64,000 nucleotides of DNA from Balaenoptera acutorostrata (taxonomy: Eukaryota; Chordata; Mammalia; Artiodactyla; Balaenopteridae), in assembly GCF_949987535.1 (NCBI RefSeq), contig NC_080068.1, positions 84,717,254-84,781,253 on the forward strand, read 5' to 3'. A program made the translations under genes and the position numbers. Within the stretch, counting starts at the first letter, position 1. Every line of letters begins with the position of its first letter. Under the pieces are notes generated by a model. The model was not told where the DNA came from. It ran no database searches and worked only from the letters and a program-made list of their open reading frames with translations. This document shows, one piece after another, positions 23,901 to 35,481 of the stretch.

Positions 23901-26149
23901 TTTTTGAGTCTCAAAAATTGTGTATATTAAAATAATTAAAATTGTTTAAAATTAATTTTTACGCTTGATACTTTTTTTAACATCATGTCTTTAAGGCATG
24001 AAATACTATACTCATTTCTTTATCTGATAGTCTCATTATATGGCCAGAATTCTTTGGAATATATGATACTTTATACACTTATTCTTTTAGGTCCATAAAG
24101 CAAGACTACTAGTACAAACTAGCCCCAAGGGTCCTTTTAAGGCTGAATTGGGAAAATCAATTAAGTACTTAAACTGCCCTTGGAATATCTTGCAATATTC
24201 ATTTAGAATTTAGTAGTTCAGATACATTCTTTCTTCTGCTTCCCTTTCATAAATATCTATAACATTTCTTCTAAAAATATTTTGAAGCTAATATTCCTCT
24301 TACGCCAATTTGTTCATGTCATTTTCTGATTCTAATTAGAAATAAACATCTAGACTTCTGGTTTCAAATAGGAAATGTACAAATTTTATTGAAATATTGA
24401 TACAAATTTCTCTGAAAAAAACACATGACAAAATGTAATAAATCAGTAGAATCATTCAAGCACATTAAATTTATTCTAGGATCCAGACACAAATGCAAGA
24501 AAAATTTCTACAGACTCTCAAATAAGGAACATGATTAATTAGTTCAACCTATTTAGTGAATTCTATTTACCTTAAAAGTTGGATAAATTGCCAAGTTTTT
24601 AAAATCAAAAATACTTTAGTAAAAATTTTAATTTTTGTATTCTCTAACAATAAACTGTCAGAAAGTTGTCCCAGAACTGTTAGTGTTCTCAGAATATAAA
24701 GATCTTTTTTCCTCAAACTGGATTCTAAACATTCTGCATGTCTTGTGTTTGAATCAAACAAGCATGCTTCTGCCAAAACAATGTAAACAAGTATATTGAA
24801 CATTTAATTGCATATATTTTGTATTTGTTATTTAAAAATATATACTTGTTCATTGTAGAATAATTAAAATTTGAAAGAAATATAGTTCAAATTGTCAATA
24901 TATACAATACTTTTAATATATTTGTATATTAAAACAAAATGTTTAATATATGTGTAAATTAAAATAGTTCTGAGGAACTATTTGTAGATGCTTTTCTGTT
25001 TTATGTAAATAATTTAGTCCTTTGCCCTATTAAAAAGTTAATGCCGATAGAATGATATGCTAATTTATATTTTTCAGTTGATATAGTCCTTTCAAGAGCA
25101 CTGGGATATATAAAATCTCTTAGAAAACTATTGATAGCAGTGTTTTTTGCTCATCTCAAGCATATTCAATTAATTATCTATAACCTTTGGTCTTAAGTTT
25201 CCATTTGTATTCTGGCAGAACAGGATTTTATGTTGATTATTAACAGAATGAGTTTAAGGAGAAAAAGACATTCTTTTTCTGTTAATTTAAAAATTAACAG
25301 AATTTACAGAATTACTTCCTACAAATTTCAGCAATTAGTTTTTATGTCTACATAACAAAATGAGACTGAGAACTTGAGACAAAATACAATATACTTTGCG
25401 GAAGTGTGCTTTAACTGATAAAATATATTAAGGTTGATAAACAAGTTTTAAAGAAATATATGGCGACTATATATCCAGAATAACACTTCCAAATAAAGTT
25501 TTTTAAAAAGGCTGAGATTTTGCAACCAGAATTGGAACACATTTGGGTTTGTAGCCCAAAATGACACCACCTGTATTGTCCAAAAAGCCTCAAACAAACT
25601 AAGCGGACCTAAGTTTATGTTGCCCCCAAATGACAGGAAGACATAATGTCAATTACTCTCTTTAAGCTTTAAATATTACCCAAAGATAAAACTTCAAGGA
25701 ATATTAGCTTTTTACCTTTTAAAAGAATGTACATAAAGAATTAATGCCTCAGGGATAAAACAGCAGAATTAATAAGCAGAGGAATTCAATTACACATTTT
25801 TTTTCAAATGTATCATGTTTGGAATATAAGATAGCTATGCTTAATCCATTTAAATTTTTAAAATTAAGCTTGAAAAACAAGAATACTTAAACAAGAAAAA
25901 AAAATATAAAAACGTAAATAGTATATAACTGCCCCTATAAAACTTGTAGAATCAAAACTAATACGTAAAATGTGAAATTCAATGAATGGGTCAAAAAATC
26001 AAATTAAAGTTAAGAAGACAAGTAAGGTGTGGAAGCTACACAGGAAAAAAACTAAGATAATGCATCTCAGAGAAACAAAGTACAAATGAAATAGAGCTTC
26101 AGGACTTGCAGGATAGCATGACAAGGTCTTAAGTAGATATAGCTGGGTT
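23901..26149. other. AT-rich unassigned DNA
   Basis: More than 2 kb of AT-rich sequence with only short frames. No gene recognised. It includes the hairpin at 25277. Confidence 0.4.
25277..25302. repeat. Perfect 12-bp palindrome-like hairpin
   Basis: TTCTGTTAATTT is exactly complementary to AAATTAACAGAA across a 2-nt spacer. A cruciform or hairpin is possible. No function is implied. Confidence 0.85.
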
Positions 26150-26690
26150 TTCTGAAGGAGATCATAGAATGGAGAAAAATAGAATATTTAATGATAAAGT
26201 GGCTAAGGAATTTTTAAAATTATATAAAGAAACTAATCCTTTAATTTAGGAATCCTAAGCTATCCCCCGTAAAACTCAAACTTTAACACATCAGAATGAA
26301 ACTGCAGAATTCCAGAAGGAAATATCTGAAACTAGAGTAGGAAAACCAGCAAAAACAGCAATACACTACTTCCAAATATGCACTCAGGCTGAAAATTAAC
26401 TATGTAACACCAACAATGACATCCAGAAAACCTTAGAATAATGTCTTTACTGTACTAAGAAAATATTTTTGATCTAAAATTCTCATTCTGAAAATATTAT
26501 TCTATAACTAAAGCAAAATAAACAGCAGATTAAAAAAGACTAATATAAAACAAATTTCAAAATACATTAAGAATGTATAAATAAAAAAAGATTAGCTCAG
26601 ATAAAAGATCTGAGATGATAAAAAATTAGCAAAGATTCTGATTTACATGGGAGTATATTTAAATAAATCTTGTATAAATAAATGTAGTAA
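26150..26690 (+). pseudogene. Ancient L1/HAL1 ORF1 3'-part remnant
   Basis: The sequence aligns by eye with the conserved ORF1 C-terminal coding order of old L1/HAL1 elements. It passes a degraded 'ccacagattcaagaagctc' counterpart near 26240, then 'cttagaataatgtctttact' and 'gatctaaaattctcattctg' near 26430-26495. The frame is destroyed by stops and indels. Confidence 0.5.
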
Positions 26691-26754
26691 TACATAAATT
26701 TTAAGAAAAATAGAACAAAACTTTATAATACTCTATTAAAGAAACATTTTATGA

Positions 26755-27250
26755 AGTACTCGTTTCATTTTATATTTCTACCAGCAATATATAAGAGTTT
26801 CAATTGCTCTGCATCCTTCCAGTAATGGGTTTAAAATTTTGTTTTTCAAAAATTTCTGAGGAGTTCTAATAGTTACATAGTGGTATCTCATTTTGGTTTT
26901 AATTCGAATTTTCCCAATGTCTAACAACTTTGGATATCTTTCCGTGTTCTCATTTGCCATTCTTCTCTCTTCTTTGTTGAATTTTGTGTTTAAATAGTTT
27001 GCTCATTTACAAAAATGGGCATTAAATTGGGTTTGTTTTCTTACTGAATTTTGAGAGTTCTTTGTATATTGTGGTCACAATTCCTTTTTCAAATATATTT
27101 GCAAATATTTTCTCCTTGTCTATGGCATGTCTTTCCATTTCCTTTAGAATATATTTCAAATCCGTTTTTATTTTTCATGGAGTCTAATTTATCTACTTTT
27201 TTCATTTTATGAGTTGAGTTCTATATAAAAAGCCTTGGCCTAACTCACTG
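26755..27250 (-). pseudogene. Ancient L1 ORF2 C-terminal remnant
   Basis: The reverse-strand frame at 26778-26960 keeps the 'KTKMRYHYVTIRTPQK' signature typical of the L1 ORF2 C-terminal region (younger L1: [11 protein letters not shown]). The neighbouring text about 'ttctttgtatattgtggtc' and 'atattttctccttgtctatg' is the classic antisense L1 ORF2 sequence. It is older than the L1 at 27.6 kb and probably belongs to the substrate that L1 inserted into. Confidence 0.75.
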
Positions 27251-27584
27251 TACACTGCTCAATATTTTTTTTTTTTTGGTCTGTGTTCTCTCTGTTTCAA
27301 GTGACCTAATTTACCCTTTGTTGGTTATCTAACCGGCTGATAATGCCATCCAGTGCATTTTTATCTCACAAACTATATTTTTCATTTCCATAAGTTTAAT
27401 TTTTATATACCTTTGATGTCTCTCCATAATATGGTCATGATATTTTCTATATTCTTGAATATAAAACAAATATATTTTTAAAACTGTTTAAGGTTCTTGT
27501 CTGTTGGTTCTAACATCTGTTTCATTTCTGGCTCACTTTTTATGATTTATGTTACTCTTCATTATAGAGCAGATTTTCCTGGCA
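27251..27584. other. Probable ancient L1-derived flank
   Basis: Wording such as 'ggttctaacatctgtttcat', 'ttctggctcac' and 'ttttcctggcatgcctg' resembles non-ORF sequence of old L1-type elements. It continues on the far side of the younger L1. Assignment is tentative. Confidence 0.35.
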
Positions 27585-27602
27585 TGCCTGACACTTTTTT
27601 TT

Positions 27603-27845
27603 TTTAATTTAATTTCTTTTTCTTTTCTTTTCTTTATTTTTTTATACAGCAGGTCCTTATAAGTCATCAATTTTATACACATCAGTGTATACATGTCAAT
27701 CCCAATCTCCCAATTCATCACACCACTGCCCCCCCCCCCCACACCCCTGCCGCTTTCCCCGCTTGGTATCCATAAGTTTCTTCTCTACATCTGTGTCTCA
27801 CTTTGTGCCCTGCAAACCAGTTCATCTGTACCATTTATCTAGGTT
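27603..27845 (-). other. L1 3' untranslated region with G-run
   Basis: On the element's sense strand it contains a run of 12 G (C at 27729-27740 here), then GGGAG and GGG groups, followed by the conserved tail 'tgtataaaattgatgactta' and an A-rich end. G-rich polypurine tracts are a known feature of mammalian L1 3' UTRs. Confidence 0.85.
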
Positions 27846-30800
27846 CTACGTATGTGTTAATATACGATATTTGTTTTTCTCTTTCTGACTTACATCACTC
27901 TGTATGACAGTCTCTAGATCCATCCATGTCTCAACAAATGACCCAATTCTGTTCCTTTTTATGGCTGAGTAATATTCCATTGTATATATGCACCACATCT
28001 TCTTTATCCATTTGCCTGTCGATGGGCATTTAGGTTGCTTGCATGACCTGGCTATTGTAAATAGTGCTGCAATGAACATTGGGGTGCATGTGTCTTTTTG
28101 AATTATAGTTTTCTCAAGGTATATGCCCAGTAGTGGGATTGCTGGCTCATATGGTAATTCTATTTTTAGTTTTTTTAAGGAACCTCCATACTGTTCTCCA
28201 TAGTGGCTGTATCAATTTACATTCCCACCAACAGTGCAAGAGGGTTCCCTTTTCTCCAAACCCTCTCCAGCATTTGTTGTTTATAGATTTTCTGATGATG
28301 CCCATTCTAACTGACGTGAGGTGATACCTCATTGTAGTTTTGATTTGCATTTCTCTAATAATTAGTGATGTTGAGCAGCTTTTCATGTGCTTCTTGGCCA
28401 TCTGTATGTCTTCTTTGGAGAAATGTCTATTTAGGTCTTCTGCCCATTTTTGGATTGGGTTCTTTGTTTTTTTAATATTGAGATGCATGAGCTGTTTATA
28501 TATTTTGGAGATTAATCCTTTGTGGATTGGATTGCAAATATTTTCTCCCATTCTGAGGGTTGTCTTTTCATCTTGTTTATGGTTTCCTTTGCTGTGCAAA
28601 AGTTTTGAAGTTTCATCAGGTCCCATTTGTTTATTTTTGTTTTTATTTCCATTACTCTAGGAGGTGGATCAAAAAAGATCTTGCTGTGATTTATGTCAAA
28701 GAGTGTTCTTCCTATGTTTTCCTCTAAGAGTTTTATACTGTCCGGTCTTACATTTAGGTCTCTAATCAATTTTGAGTTTATTTTGGTGTATGGTGTTAAG
28801 GAGTGTTCTAATTTCATTCTTTTACATGTAGCTGTCCAGTTCTCCCAGCACCACTTATTGACGAGACTGTCTTTTCTCCACTGTATATCCTTGACTCCTT
28901 GGTCACAGATTAGTTGACAATAGGTGCATGGGTTTATCTCTAGGTTTACTATCTTGATCCATTGATCTATGTTTCTGTTTTTGTGCCAGTACCATATTGT
29001 CTTGATTCCTGTAGCTGTATAGTATAGTCTGAAGTCAGGGAGACTAATTCCTCCAGCTCCGTTTTTTTCCCTCAAGACTGCTTTGGCTATTTGGGGTCTG
29101 TTGTGTCTCCGTACAAATTTTAAGATTTTTTGTTCTAGTTCCGTAAAAAATGCCATTGGTAATTTGATAGGGATTGCATTGAATCTGTAGATTGCTTTGG
29201 GTAGTACAGTCATTTTGACAATATTGATTCTTCCAATCCAAGAACACGGTATATCTCTCCATCTGTTGGTATCATCTTTAATTTCTTTCATCAGTGTCTT
29301 TTAGTTTTCTGCATACAGGGCTTTTTTCTCCCTAGGTAGGTTTATTCCTAGGTATTTTATTCATTTGTTGCAATGGTAAACGGGAGTGTTTCCTTAATTT
29401 CTCTTTCAGATTTTTCATCATTAGTGTATAGGAATGCAAGAGATTTCTGTGCATTAATTTTGTATCCTGCAACTTTACCAAATTCATTGATTAGCTCTAG
29501 TGGTTTTCTGGTGGCATCTTTAGGATTCTCTATGTATAGTATCATATCATCTGCAAACAGTGATAGTTTTACTTCTTCTTTTCCAGTTTGTATTCCTTTT
29601 ATTTCTTTTTCTTCTCTGACTGCTGTGGCTAGGACTTCCAAAACTATGTTGAATAATAGTGGCGAGAGTGGACACTCTTGTCTTGTTCCTGATCTTAGAG
29701 GAAATGCTTTCAGTTTTTCACCATTGAGAATGATGTTTGCTGTGGGTTTGTCGTATATGACCTTTATTATGTTGAGGTAGGTTCCCTCTATGCCCACTTT
29801 CTGGAGAGTTTTTATCCTAAATGGGTGTTGAATTTTGTCAAAAGCTTTTTCTGCATCTATTGAGATGATCATATGGTTTTTATTCTTCAATTTGTTAATA
29901 TGGTGTATCATATTGATTGATTTGTGTATATTGAAGAATCCTTGCATCCCTGGGATAAATCCCACTTGGTCATGGTGTATGATCCTTTTAATTAGTTGTT
30001 GGATTCTGTTTGCTAGTATTTTCTTGAGGTTTTTTGCATCTATATTCATTAGTGATATTTGTCTGTGATATTCTTTTTTGTAGTACTTTGTCTGGTTTTG
30101 ATATCAGGGTGATGATGGCCTCATAGAATGAGTTTGGGAGTGTTCCTTCCTCTGCAATTTTTTGGAAGAGTTTGAGAAGGATAGGTGTTAGCTCTTCTCT
30201 AAATGTTTGACAGAATTCACCTGTGAAGCCATCTGGTCCTGGCCTTTTGTTTGTTGGAAGATTTTTAATCACAGTTTCAATTTCAGTGCTTGTGACTGGT
30301 CTGTTCATATTTTCTGGTTTCTCCTTCCTGGCTCAGTACTGGAAGGTTATACCTTTCTAAGAATTTGTCCATTTCTTCCAGGTTGTCCATTTTATTGGCA
30401 TAGAGTTGCTGTAGTAGTCTCTTAGGATGCTTTGTATTTCTGTGGTGTCTGCTGTAACTTCTCCTTTTTCATTTCTAATTTTATTGATTTGAGTCTTCTC
30501 CCTCTTTTTCTTGATGTATCTGGTTAATGGTTTATCAATTTTGTTTATCTTCTCAAAGAACCAGCTTTTAGTGTTATTGATCTTTGCTATTCTTTTCTTT
30601 GCTTCTATGTCATTTATTTCTCCTCTGATCTTTATGATTTCTGTCCTTCTGCTAAATTTGGGTTTTGTTTGTTCTTCTTTCTCTAGTTCTTTAGGTGTAA
30701 GGTTAGATTGTTTATTTGAGATTTTTCTTGTTTCTTGAGGTAGGCTTGTATAGCTATAAAAATTCCCTCTTAGAACTACTTTTGCTGCATCCCATAGGTT

Positions 30801-31653
30801 TTGGATCGTTGTGTTTTCATTGTCATTTGTCTCTACGTGTTTTTGGTTTCCTCTTTGATTTCTTCAATGACCTCTTGGTTATTTGGTAACGTATTGTTTA
30901 GCCTCCATGTGTCTGTGTTTTTTACGTTTTTTTTTTCCCAGTACCTGATTTCTAATCTCATAGCATTGTGGTCAGAAAAGACGCTTGATATGATTTCAAT
31001 TTTCTTAAATTTACTGAGGCTTGATTTGTGACCCAAGAGGTGATCTATCCTGGAGAATATTCTGTGTGCACTTGAGAAGTATGTGTAATCTGCTGTTTTT
31101 GAATGGAATGTCCTATAAATATCATTTAAATCCATCTGGCCTGTTGTGTAATTTAAAGCTTCTGTTCCTTATTTATTTTCATTTTGGATGATCTGTCCAT
31201 TGGTGTAAGTGAGGTGTTAAAGTCCCCCACTATGATCGTGTTACTGTCGATTTCCTCTTTTATAGCTGTTAGCAGTTGCCTTATGTATTGAGGTGTTCCT
31301 ATGTTGGGTGCATATATATGTGTAATTGTTATATCTTCTTCTTGGATTGATCCCCTGATCATTATGTAGTGTCCTTCCTTGTCTCTTGTAACATTCTTTA
31401 TTTTAAAGTCTATTTTATCTGATATGAGTACAGCTACTCCAGCTTTCTTTTGACTTCCATTTGCATGGAATATCTTTTTCCATCCCCTCACTTTCAGTGT
31501 GAATGTGCACCTAGGTCTGAAGTGGTTCTCTTGTAGACAGCATATAGATGGGTCTTGTTTTTGTATCCATTCAGCAAGCCTGTGTCTTTTGGCTGGAGCA
31601 TTTAATCCACTGACGTTTAGGTTAATTATCAATATGTATGTTCCTATTACCAT
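27846..31653 (-). pseudogene. L1 ORF2 (endonuclease/reverse transcriptase), frameshifted
   Basis: ORF2 normally encodes a protein of about 1,275 residues that nicks target DNA and reverse-transcribes L1 RNA in place. The whole length is present but split over all three frames: 31653-31153 and 31135-30833 (endonuclease), 30308-29988 and 30049-29357 (reverse transcriptase), 29291-28512, 28626-28147 and 28079-27846 (C-terminal part). The endonuclease pieces keep the start NLNVSGLN, the glutamate in CLQENHF, GDFNTSL and the SDHNAM box. The reverse transcriptase piece keeps the FADD active-site motif in [11 protein letters not shown]. At least five frame changes plus stops make it non-functional. 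It begins about 58 bp after ORF1, the usual bicistronic layout. Confidence 0.95.
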
Positions 31654-31711
31654 TTTCTTAATTGTTTTGGGTTTGTTTTTGTAGGTCCTTATCTTCTCTT
31701 GTGTTTCCCAC

Positions 31712-32617
31712 TTAGCGAAGTTCCTTTAGCATTTGTTGTAGAGCTGGTTTGGTGGTGCTGAATTCTCTTAACTTTTGCTTGTCTGTAAAGCTTTTGATTT
31801 CTCCATCGAATCTGAATGAGATCCTTGCCGGGTAGAGTAATCCTGGTTGTAGGTTCTTCCCTTTCATCACTTTAAGTATATCATGCCACTCCCTTCTGGC
31901 TTGTAGAGTTTCTGCTGAGAAATCAGCTGTTAACCTTATGGGAGTTCCCTTTTATGTTATTTGTCATTTTTCCCTTGCTGCTTTTAATAATTTTTCTTTG
32001 TCTTTAATTTTTGCCAATTTGATTACTATGTGTCTCGGCATGTTTCTCCTTGGGTTTATCCTGTATGGGACTCTCTGTGCTTCTTGGACTTGGGTGGCTA
32101 TTTCCTTTCCCATGTTAGGGAAGTTTTCGACTATAATCTCTTCAAATATTTTCTCTGGTCCTTTCTCTCTCTCTTCTCCTTCTGGGACCCCTATAATGCG
32201 AATGTTGTTGCGTTTAATGTTGTCCCAGAGGTCTCTTAGGCTGTCTTCATTTCTTTCCATTCTTTTTTCTTTATTCTGTTCTGCAGCAGTGAATTCCACC
32301 ATTCTGTCTTCCAGGTCACTTATCCGTTCTTCTGCCTCAGTTATTCTGCTACTGATTCCTTCTAGTGTAGTTTTCATTTCAGTTATTGCATTGTTCATCT
32401 CTGTTTGTTTGCTCTGTAATTATTCTAGGTCTTTGTTAAACATTTCTTGCATCTTCTCGATCTTTGCCTCCATTCTTTTTCCGAGGTCCTGGATCATCTT
32501 CACTATCATTACTCTGAATTCTTTTTCTGGGAGGTTGCCTATGTCCACTTCATTTAGTTGTTTTTCTGGGGTTGTATCTTGTTCCTGCATCTGGTATATA
32601 GCCCTCTGCCTTTTCAT
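31712..32617 (-). pseudogene. L1 ORF1 (RNA-binding chaperone), three nonsense codons, no frameshift
   Basis: ORF1 protein coats L1 RNA as a trimer and acts as a nucleic-acid chaperone. I read one continuous frame of 302 codons from ATG at 32617 to a TAA at 31712-31714. It has three internal stops: TAA at 32420-32422, TGA at 31964-31966 and TAA at 31952-31954. The N-terminal part starts MKRQRAIYQMQEQ and leads into a heptad-rich coiled coil (AEERISDLEDRMVEF). The RRM-like middle keeps NIRIIGVPEGEE, and the C-terminal domain keeps RLTADFSAET and ARISFRFDGEIK. The length suits a cetartiodactyl L1. Keeping frame throughout suggests modest age. Confidence 0.9.
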
Positions 32618-32711
32618 CTTGTCTATCTTTCTGTGAATGTGGTTTTTGTTCCACAGGCTGCAGGACTGTAGTTCTTCTTGCTTCTGCTGTCTGCCCTCTG
32701 GTGGATGAGGC
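32618..32711 (-). other. Residual L1 5' UTR
   Basis: Only about 94 bp lie upstream of the ORF1 start codon before the target-site duplication. Cetartiodactyl L1 5' UTRs are much longer (compare 63293 to the window end), so insertion was 5'-truncated just short of full length. Confidence 0.75.
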
Positions 32712-32729
32712 TGCCTGACACTTTTTTTT

Positions 32730-32923
32730 AAATAATTAATTAATTAATTAATTTATGGCTGTGTTGGGTCTTCGTTTCTGTGTGAGGGCTTTCTCTAGTT
32801 GCGGCAAGTGGGGGCCACTCTTCATTGCAGTGCGCGGGCCTCTCACTATCGCGGCCTCTCTTGTTGCGGAGCACAGGCTCCAGACGCGCAGGCTCAGTAA
32901 TTGTGGCTCACGGGCCTCGTTGC
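32730..32923 (-). mobile_element. 5'-truncated CHR-2-like SINE
   Basis: Reverse complement of the 3' two thirds of the CHR-2-type SINE: 'ctgagcctgcgcgtctggag', 'gagaggcccgcgcac', 'cgaagacccaacacagcc', with an (ATTA)n-type tail at 32730-32752. The tRNA-related head with A and B boxes is absent, and matching stops near 32923. It touches the right target-site duplication of the L1. I see no clear duplication of its own. Confidence 0.85.
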
Positions 32924-33365
32924 CCAGCCTCAGAGACTTTCTTCATAATCTTGCACTGATCAATGTGCAGTTGAAGATCCAAGGGGTAATCTCTAGATTT
33001 CCAGAAGTTTTTTACTTTATGCAGCTCTCTCATTTTTGTTGATCTACCTTGAAAATACTAGTCACTTTGGCCTCTATGAATTCTGTCTCATCAACTCATG
33101 TTAGATCTTCCACTCCACACCCTCAAACAATGACCTGGAAACTCTCTTCAGGCAGTAAGCTCAGGCAATTGTTAGGCTCTGCTCATTTGATTCATTCCCT
33201 CAGGGATGACTGTCACGTGCCTGCCTATTGTACAATGCCTAAAAAACAGTATTTCATATATACTTTGAGTATTTAAGGCAAGAGGGTAAATCCAATCCTA
33301 TCTCTTCATCATTACTACAACTGAAAGTTTGGTACTTTTAATTATATTTAAATTTCCAAGTGTTC
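32924..33365. other. Probable continuation of ancient L1-derived flank
   Basis: Mixed-composition DNA without a gene. It may be the other half of the old sequence at 27251-27584 that the SINE and L1 entered. Tentative. Confidence 0.3.
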
Positions 33366-34165
33366 ATTTCTTGTATATAAAAATGCAGTTCGTGAAACTG
33401 TGTTATCTCACTTTATTAGATCTAGTAGCTTCTTTGTAGATTCCTTGTTTGTTATTTTACAATGAAAACCATGTTGTCTACTAATACAGTTTTATTAGTT
33501 TTATTTTATTTCCAGTCTGTATGCCATCTATGTTTTTTTCTAGCCTGATTCTTGGCTGGTAATTCTAATACTGTGTTGAAAAATAATTCTAAAAGTAGAT
33601 ATACTTTCATTTTTCCTATTCTTAGTGGAAAAGTATGCAGTCTTTCACCTTCTTTATTATGTGATCTGTAGGGTTTTCATAGATACCCTTTATCTGGTGG
33701 AGAAAGTTCTCTTTTAGTGTTATTTTTCTGAAATATTTTAATTGTTTTTTAAAGTCAGAGATTGATATTAAATTTTGTCAAATGTTTTATCTAAATCTAT
33801 TTACTTGGATTTATTGTAATAATCATATGAATTATCTTATAGTGAATTATACTGGATTATTTAAGAATGTTGAACCAATTTTGCACACCCATAATAACCC
33901 CCACTTGTTCATGGGGCACTAGCGTTTTTTTTTTTATATAGCTGGGTTTTTCTAATATTTTGTTAAAAATTTTTATATCTTCAAGGAGAGATATTGGTTA
34001 GTACTTTTCTCTTTATGCTCTCTACTGGATATCATAATGAGATATAAGTACATAATGTTGGTTTCTAAAAATGGGTTGTAAAATATTTCCTCTTCTTCTA
34101 TATTCTGAAAGAGTTTGTGTGGAATTGGCATTATTGTTTCCTTAAATAATAGAGATCACCTGCTT
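33366..34165 (-). pseudogene. Ancient L1 ORF2 reverse-transcriptase part (inverted segment)
   Basis: Reverse-strand L1 ORF2 text is clear although the frame is lost: 'aacagttttattag', 'tccagtctgtatgccatcta', 'ttaaattttgtcaaatg', 'gaatgttgaaccaattttgc' and 'gttttcatagataccctt' are antisense landmarks of the reverse-transcriptase domain, running from about the FADD region back toward its N-terminal side. It meets a forward L1 piece head-on at about 34165. The pair fits a single L1 insertion with an inverted 5' part. Confidence 0.75.
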
Positions 34166-35055
34166 TTTTTGAAAAAGAAGTTGACAAGCTGGTTGAAAAA
34201 CTTATGTGAAAGAGGAAAGGGCAAAATATAGCTGAAACATTCCTGAAGCAGGAAAACAAAGTGAGAGAAATTACAGTTATCTAATAATATAGTTATAAAG
34301 ACAGCAAGATATCAACATTGAAATTTAAATATTAAAAAATACTTTGTAATATAAAATCAAGAAAAAAAAAACATGCATATGTGGACTCCTAAATTATGAC
34401 AGAGCAGACATAATAGATTTGGGGGAAAGAGTGAACATATAAATAAATTGTCTGGAAATGTCTGCATGACATTATAGATAAGAGCAATTGAAATGTATCT
34501 CACACTATGAAGAAAATTTTATCCCATTTGAAGTACAAGGCCCAAGGTGAAGGACAAAATTATAAAACTTTCAGAAAACAAAATAAATGATTATTTTTAT
34601 TTCCTCAGAATATGGATGAATTTCTTAAATGAGACATGAAAATGTCAAAACATAAATAAAAAGACAAATATCTTGACTAAATTAAAATTAAGAACTTCTG
34701 TTTATAAAAAGACATTAAATGATGAAAATTTAAAAACATAAAAAGGAAACTTGCAAAAAAAACTGGGTAAAGATATTTACAACATGTATAATGGACATAA
34801 GAATATATTATGGAACAGTGTAAATGAAAGAATTAAAATTCGTGTCAATATGGATGAAACTACAGAAGGTAATATTGAACAAAATAAGCAATTTTTGAAG
34901 TATGCATCTTGCAAAAATGTACATTATCTAATTTTTATCTAGTCCATTATGTACCATAATGGGTATATAACTTTGGTTATATCAATTTCTAAATTATATA
35001 TACATGCTCTAAACACTGTATATTAAATTATTTTTAAATTAAAATATTAAAAAAG
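34166..35055 (+). pseudogene. Ancient L1 ORF2 C-terminal part and 3' end (forward segment)
   Basis: Forward L1 ORF2 landmarks follow in order: 'aagaagttgacaagctggtt', 'gaaattacagttatctaata', 'aattataaaactttcagaaa', 'aattaagaacttctgttta', 'gaaacttgcaaaaaaaactg' and 'tcaatatggatgaaactaca'. An A-rich end follows near 35030-35055. The frame is destroyed by stops and gaps. It is the 3' partner of the inverted piece at 33366-34165. Confidence 0.75.
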
Positions 35056-35227
35056 AGGTTCATTTTCTGCCCATGTTGATTTTCTTTTTTTCTCTCCAAA
35101 TAAATTTTATGAATGTTATTAATATCGCATATGTTTTTAATATGTAGACTTTACCTTCTTCTCATTATCCATGTTACTGTCTCAAGCCATACTTTGCTGT
35201 TTATCCAATTGATAAAAATACATTTTA

Positions 35228-35481
35228 AAAGTTCTTTTGAGGGAGGGGCAAGATAGGGGAAGGAGATTAAGAAGTACAAACTGCTAGGCATAAAATAAAT
35301 AAGATACAAGGATATAATGTACAGCACAGGAAATATAACCAATATTTTATATTTTACAGTAACTTTATGGACTATAATCTATAAAAATAGTGAATCACTA
35401 TGTTGTATACCTGAAACTAACAAAACACTGAAAATCAACTATACTTCAATAAAAAAAAAATTCTTTTAAAGTTCTTTTGAG
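35228..35481 (+). mobile_element. 5'-truncated L1 3' end with 14-bp target-site duplication
   Basis: The body (35242-35467) is the cetartiodactyl L1 3' UTR end: 'acagcacaggaaatataacc', 'gttgtatacctgaaactaac', 'aatcaactatacttcaataa' and poly-A. AAAGTTCTTTTGAG repeats at 35228-35241 and 35468-35481. About 226 bp long. Confidence 0.92.

Larger units (their letters stand above)
27585..32729 (-). mobile_element. Nearly full-length L1 retrotransposon with 18-bp target-site duplication
   Basis: The body spans about 27603-32711 on the reverse strand and holds a poly-A tail, 3' UTR, ORF2, a short inter-ORF gap, ORF1 and about 95 bp of 5' UTR. Perfect 18-bp direct repeats TGCCTGACACTTTTTTTT flank it (27585-27602 and 32712-32729). 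The right repeat ends TTTT followed by AAA, which is the L1 endonuclease target. The 5' UTR is mostly missing, so the internal promoter is lost. ORF1 carries three stops, and ORF2 has several frameshifts, so the copy cannot mobilise itself. It is still clearly younger than the L1 remnants on both sides. Confidence 0.95.

Noticed and set aside
28147..31684. Many forward-strand frames of 60-135 codons
   Set aside because: They are antisense shadows of L1 ORF2, rich in Phe, Ser and Leu, with no domain of their own.
31938..32636. Forward 232-codon hydrophobic frame that looks like a membrane protein
   Set aside because: It is exactly antisense to L1 ORF1. The apparent membrane segments come from reading the coiled-coil codons backwards.
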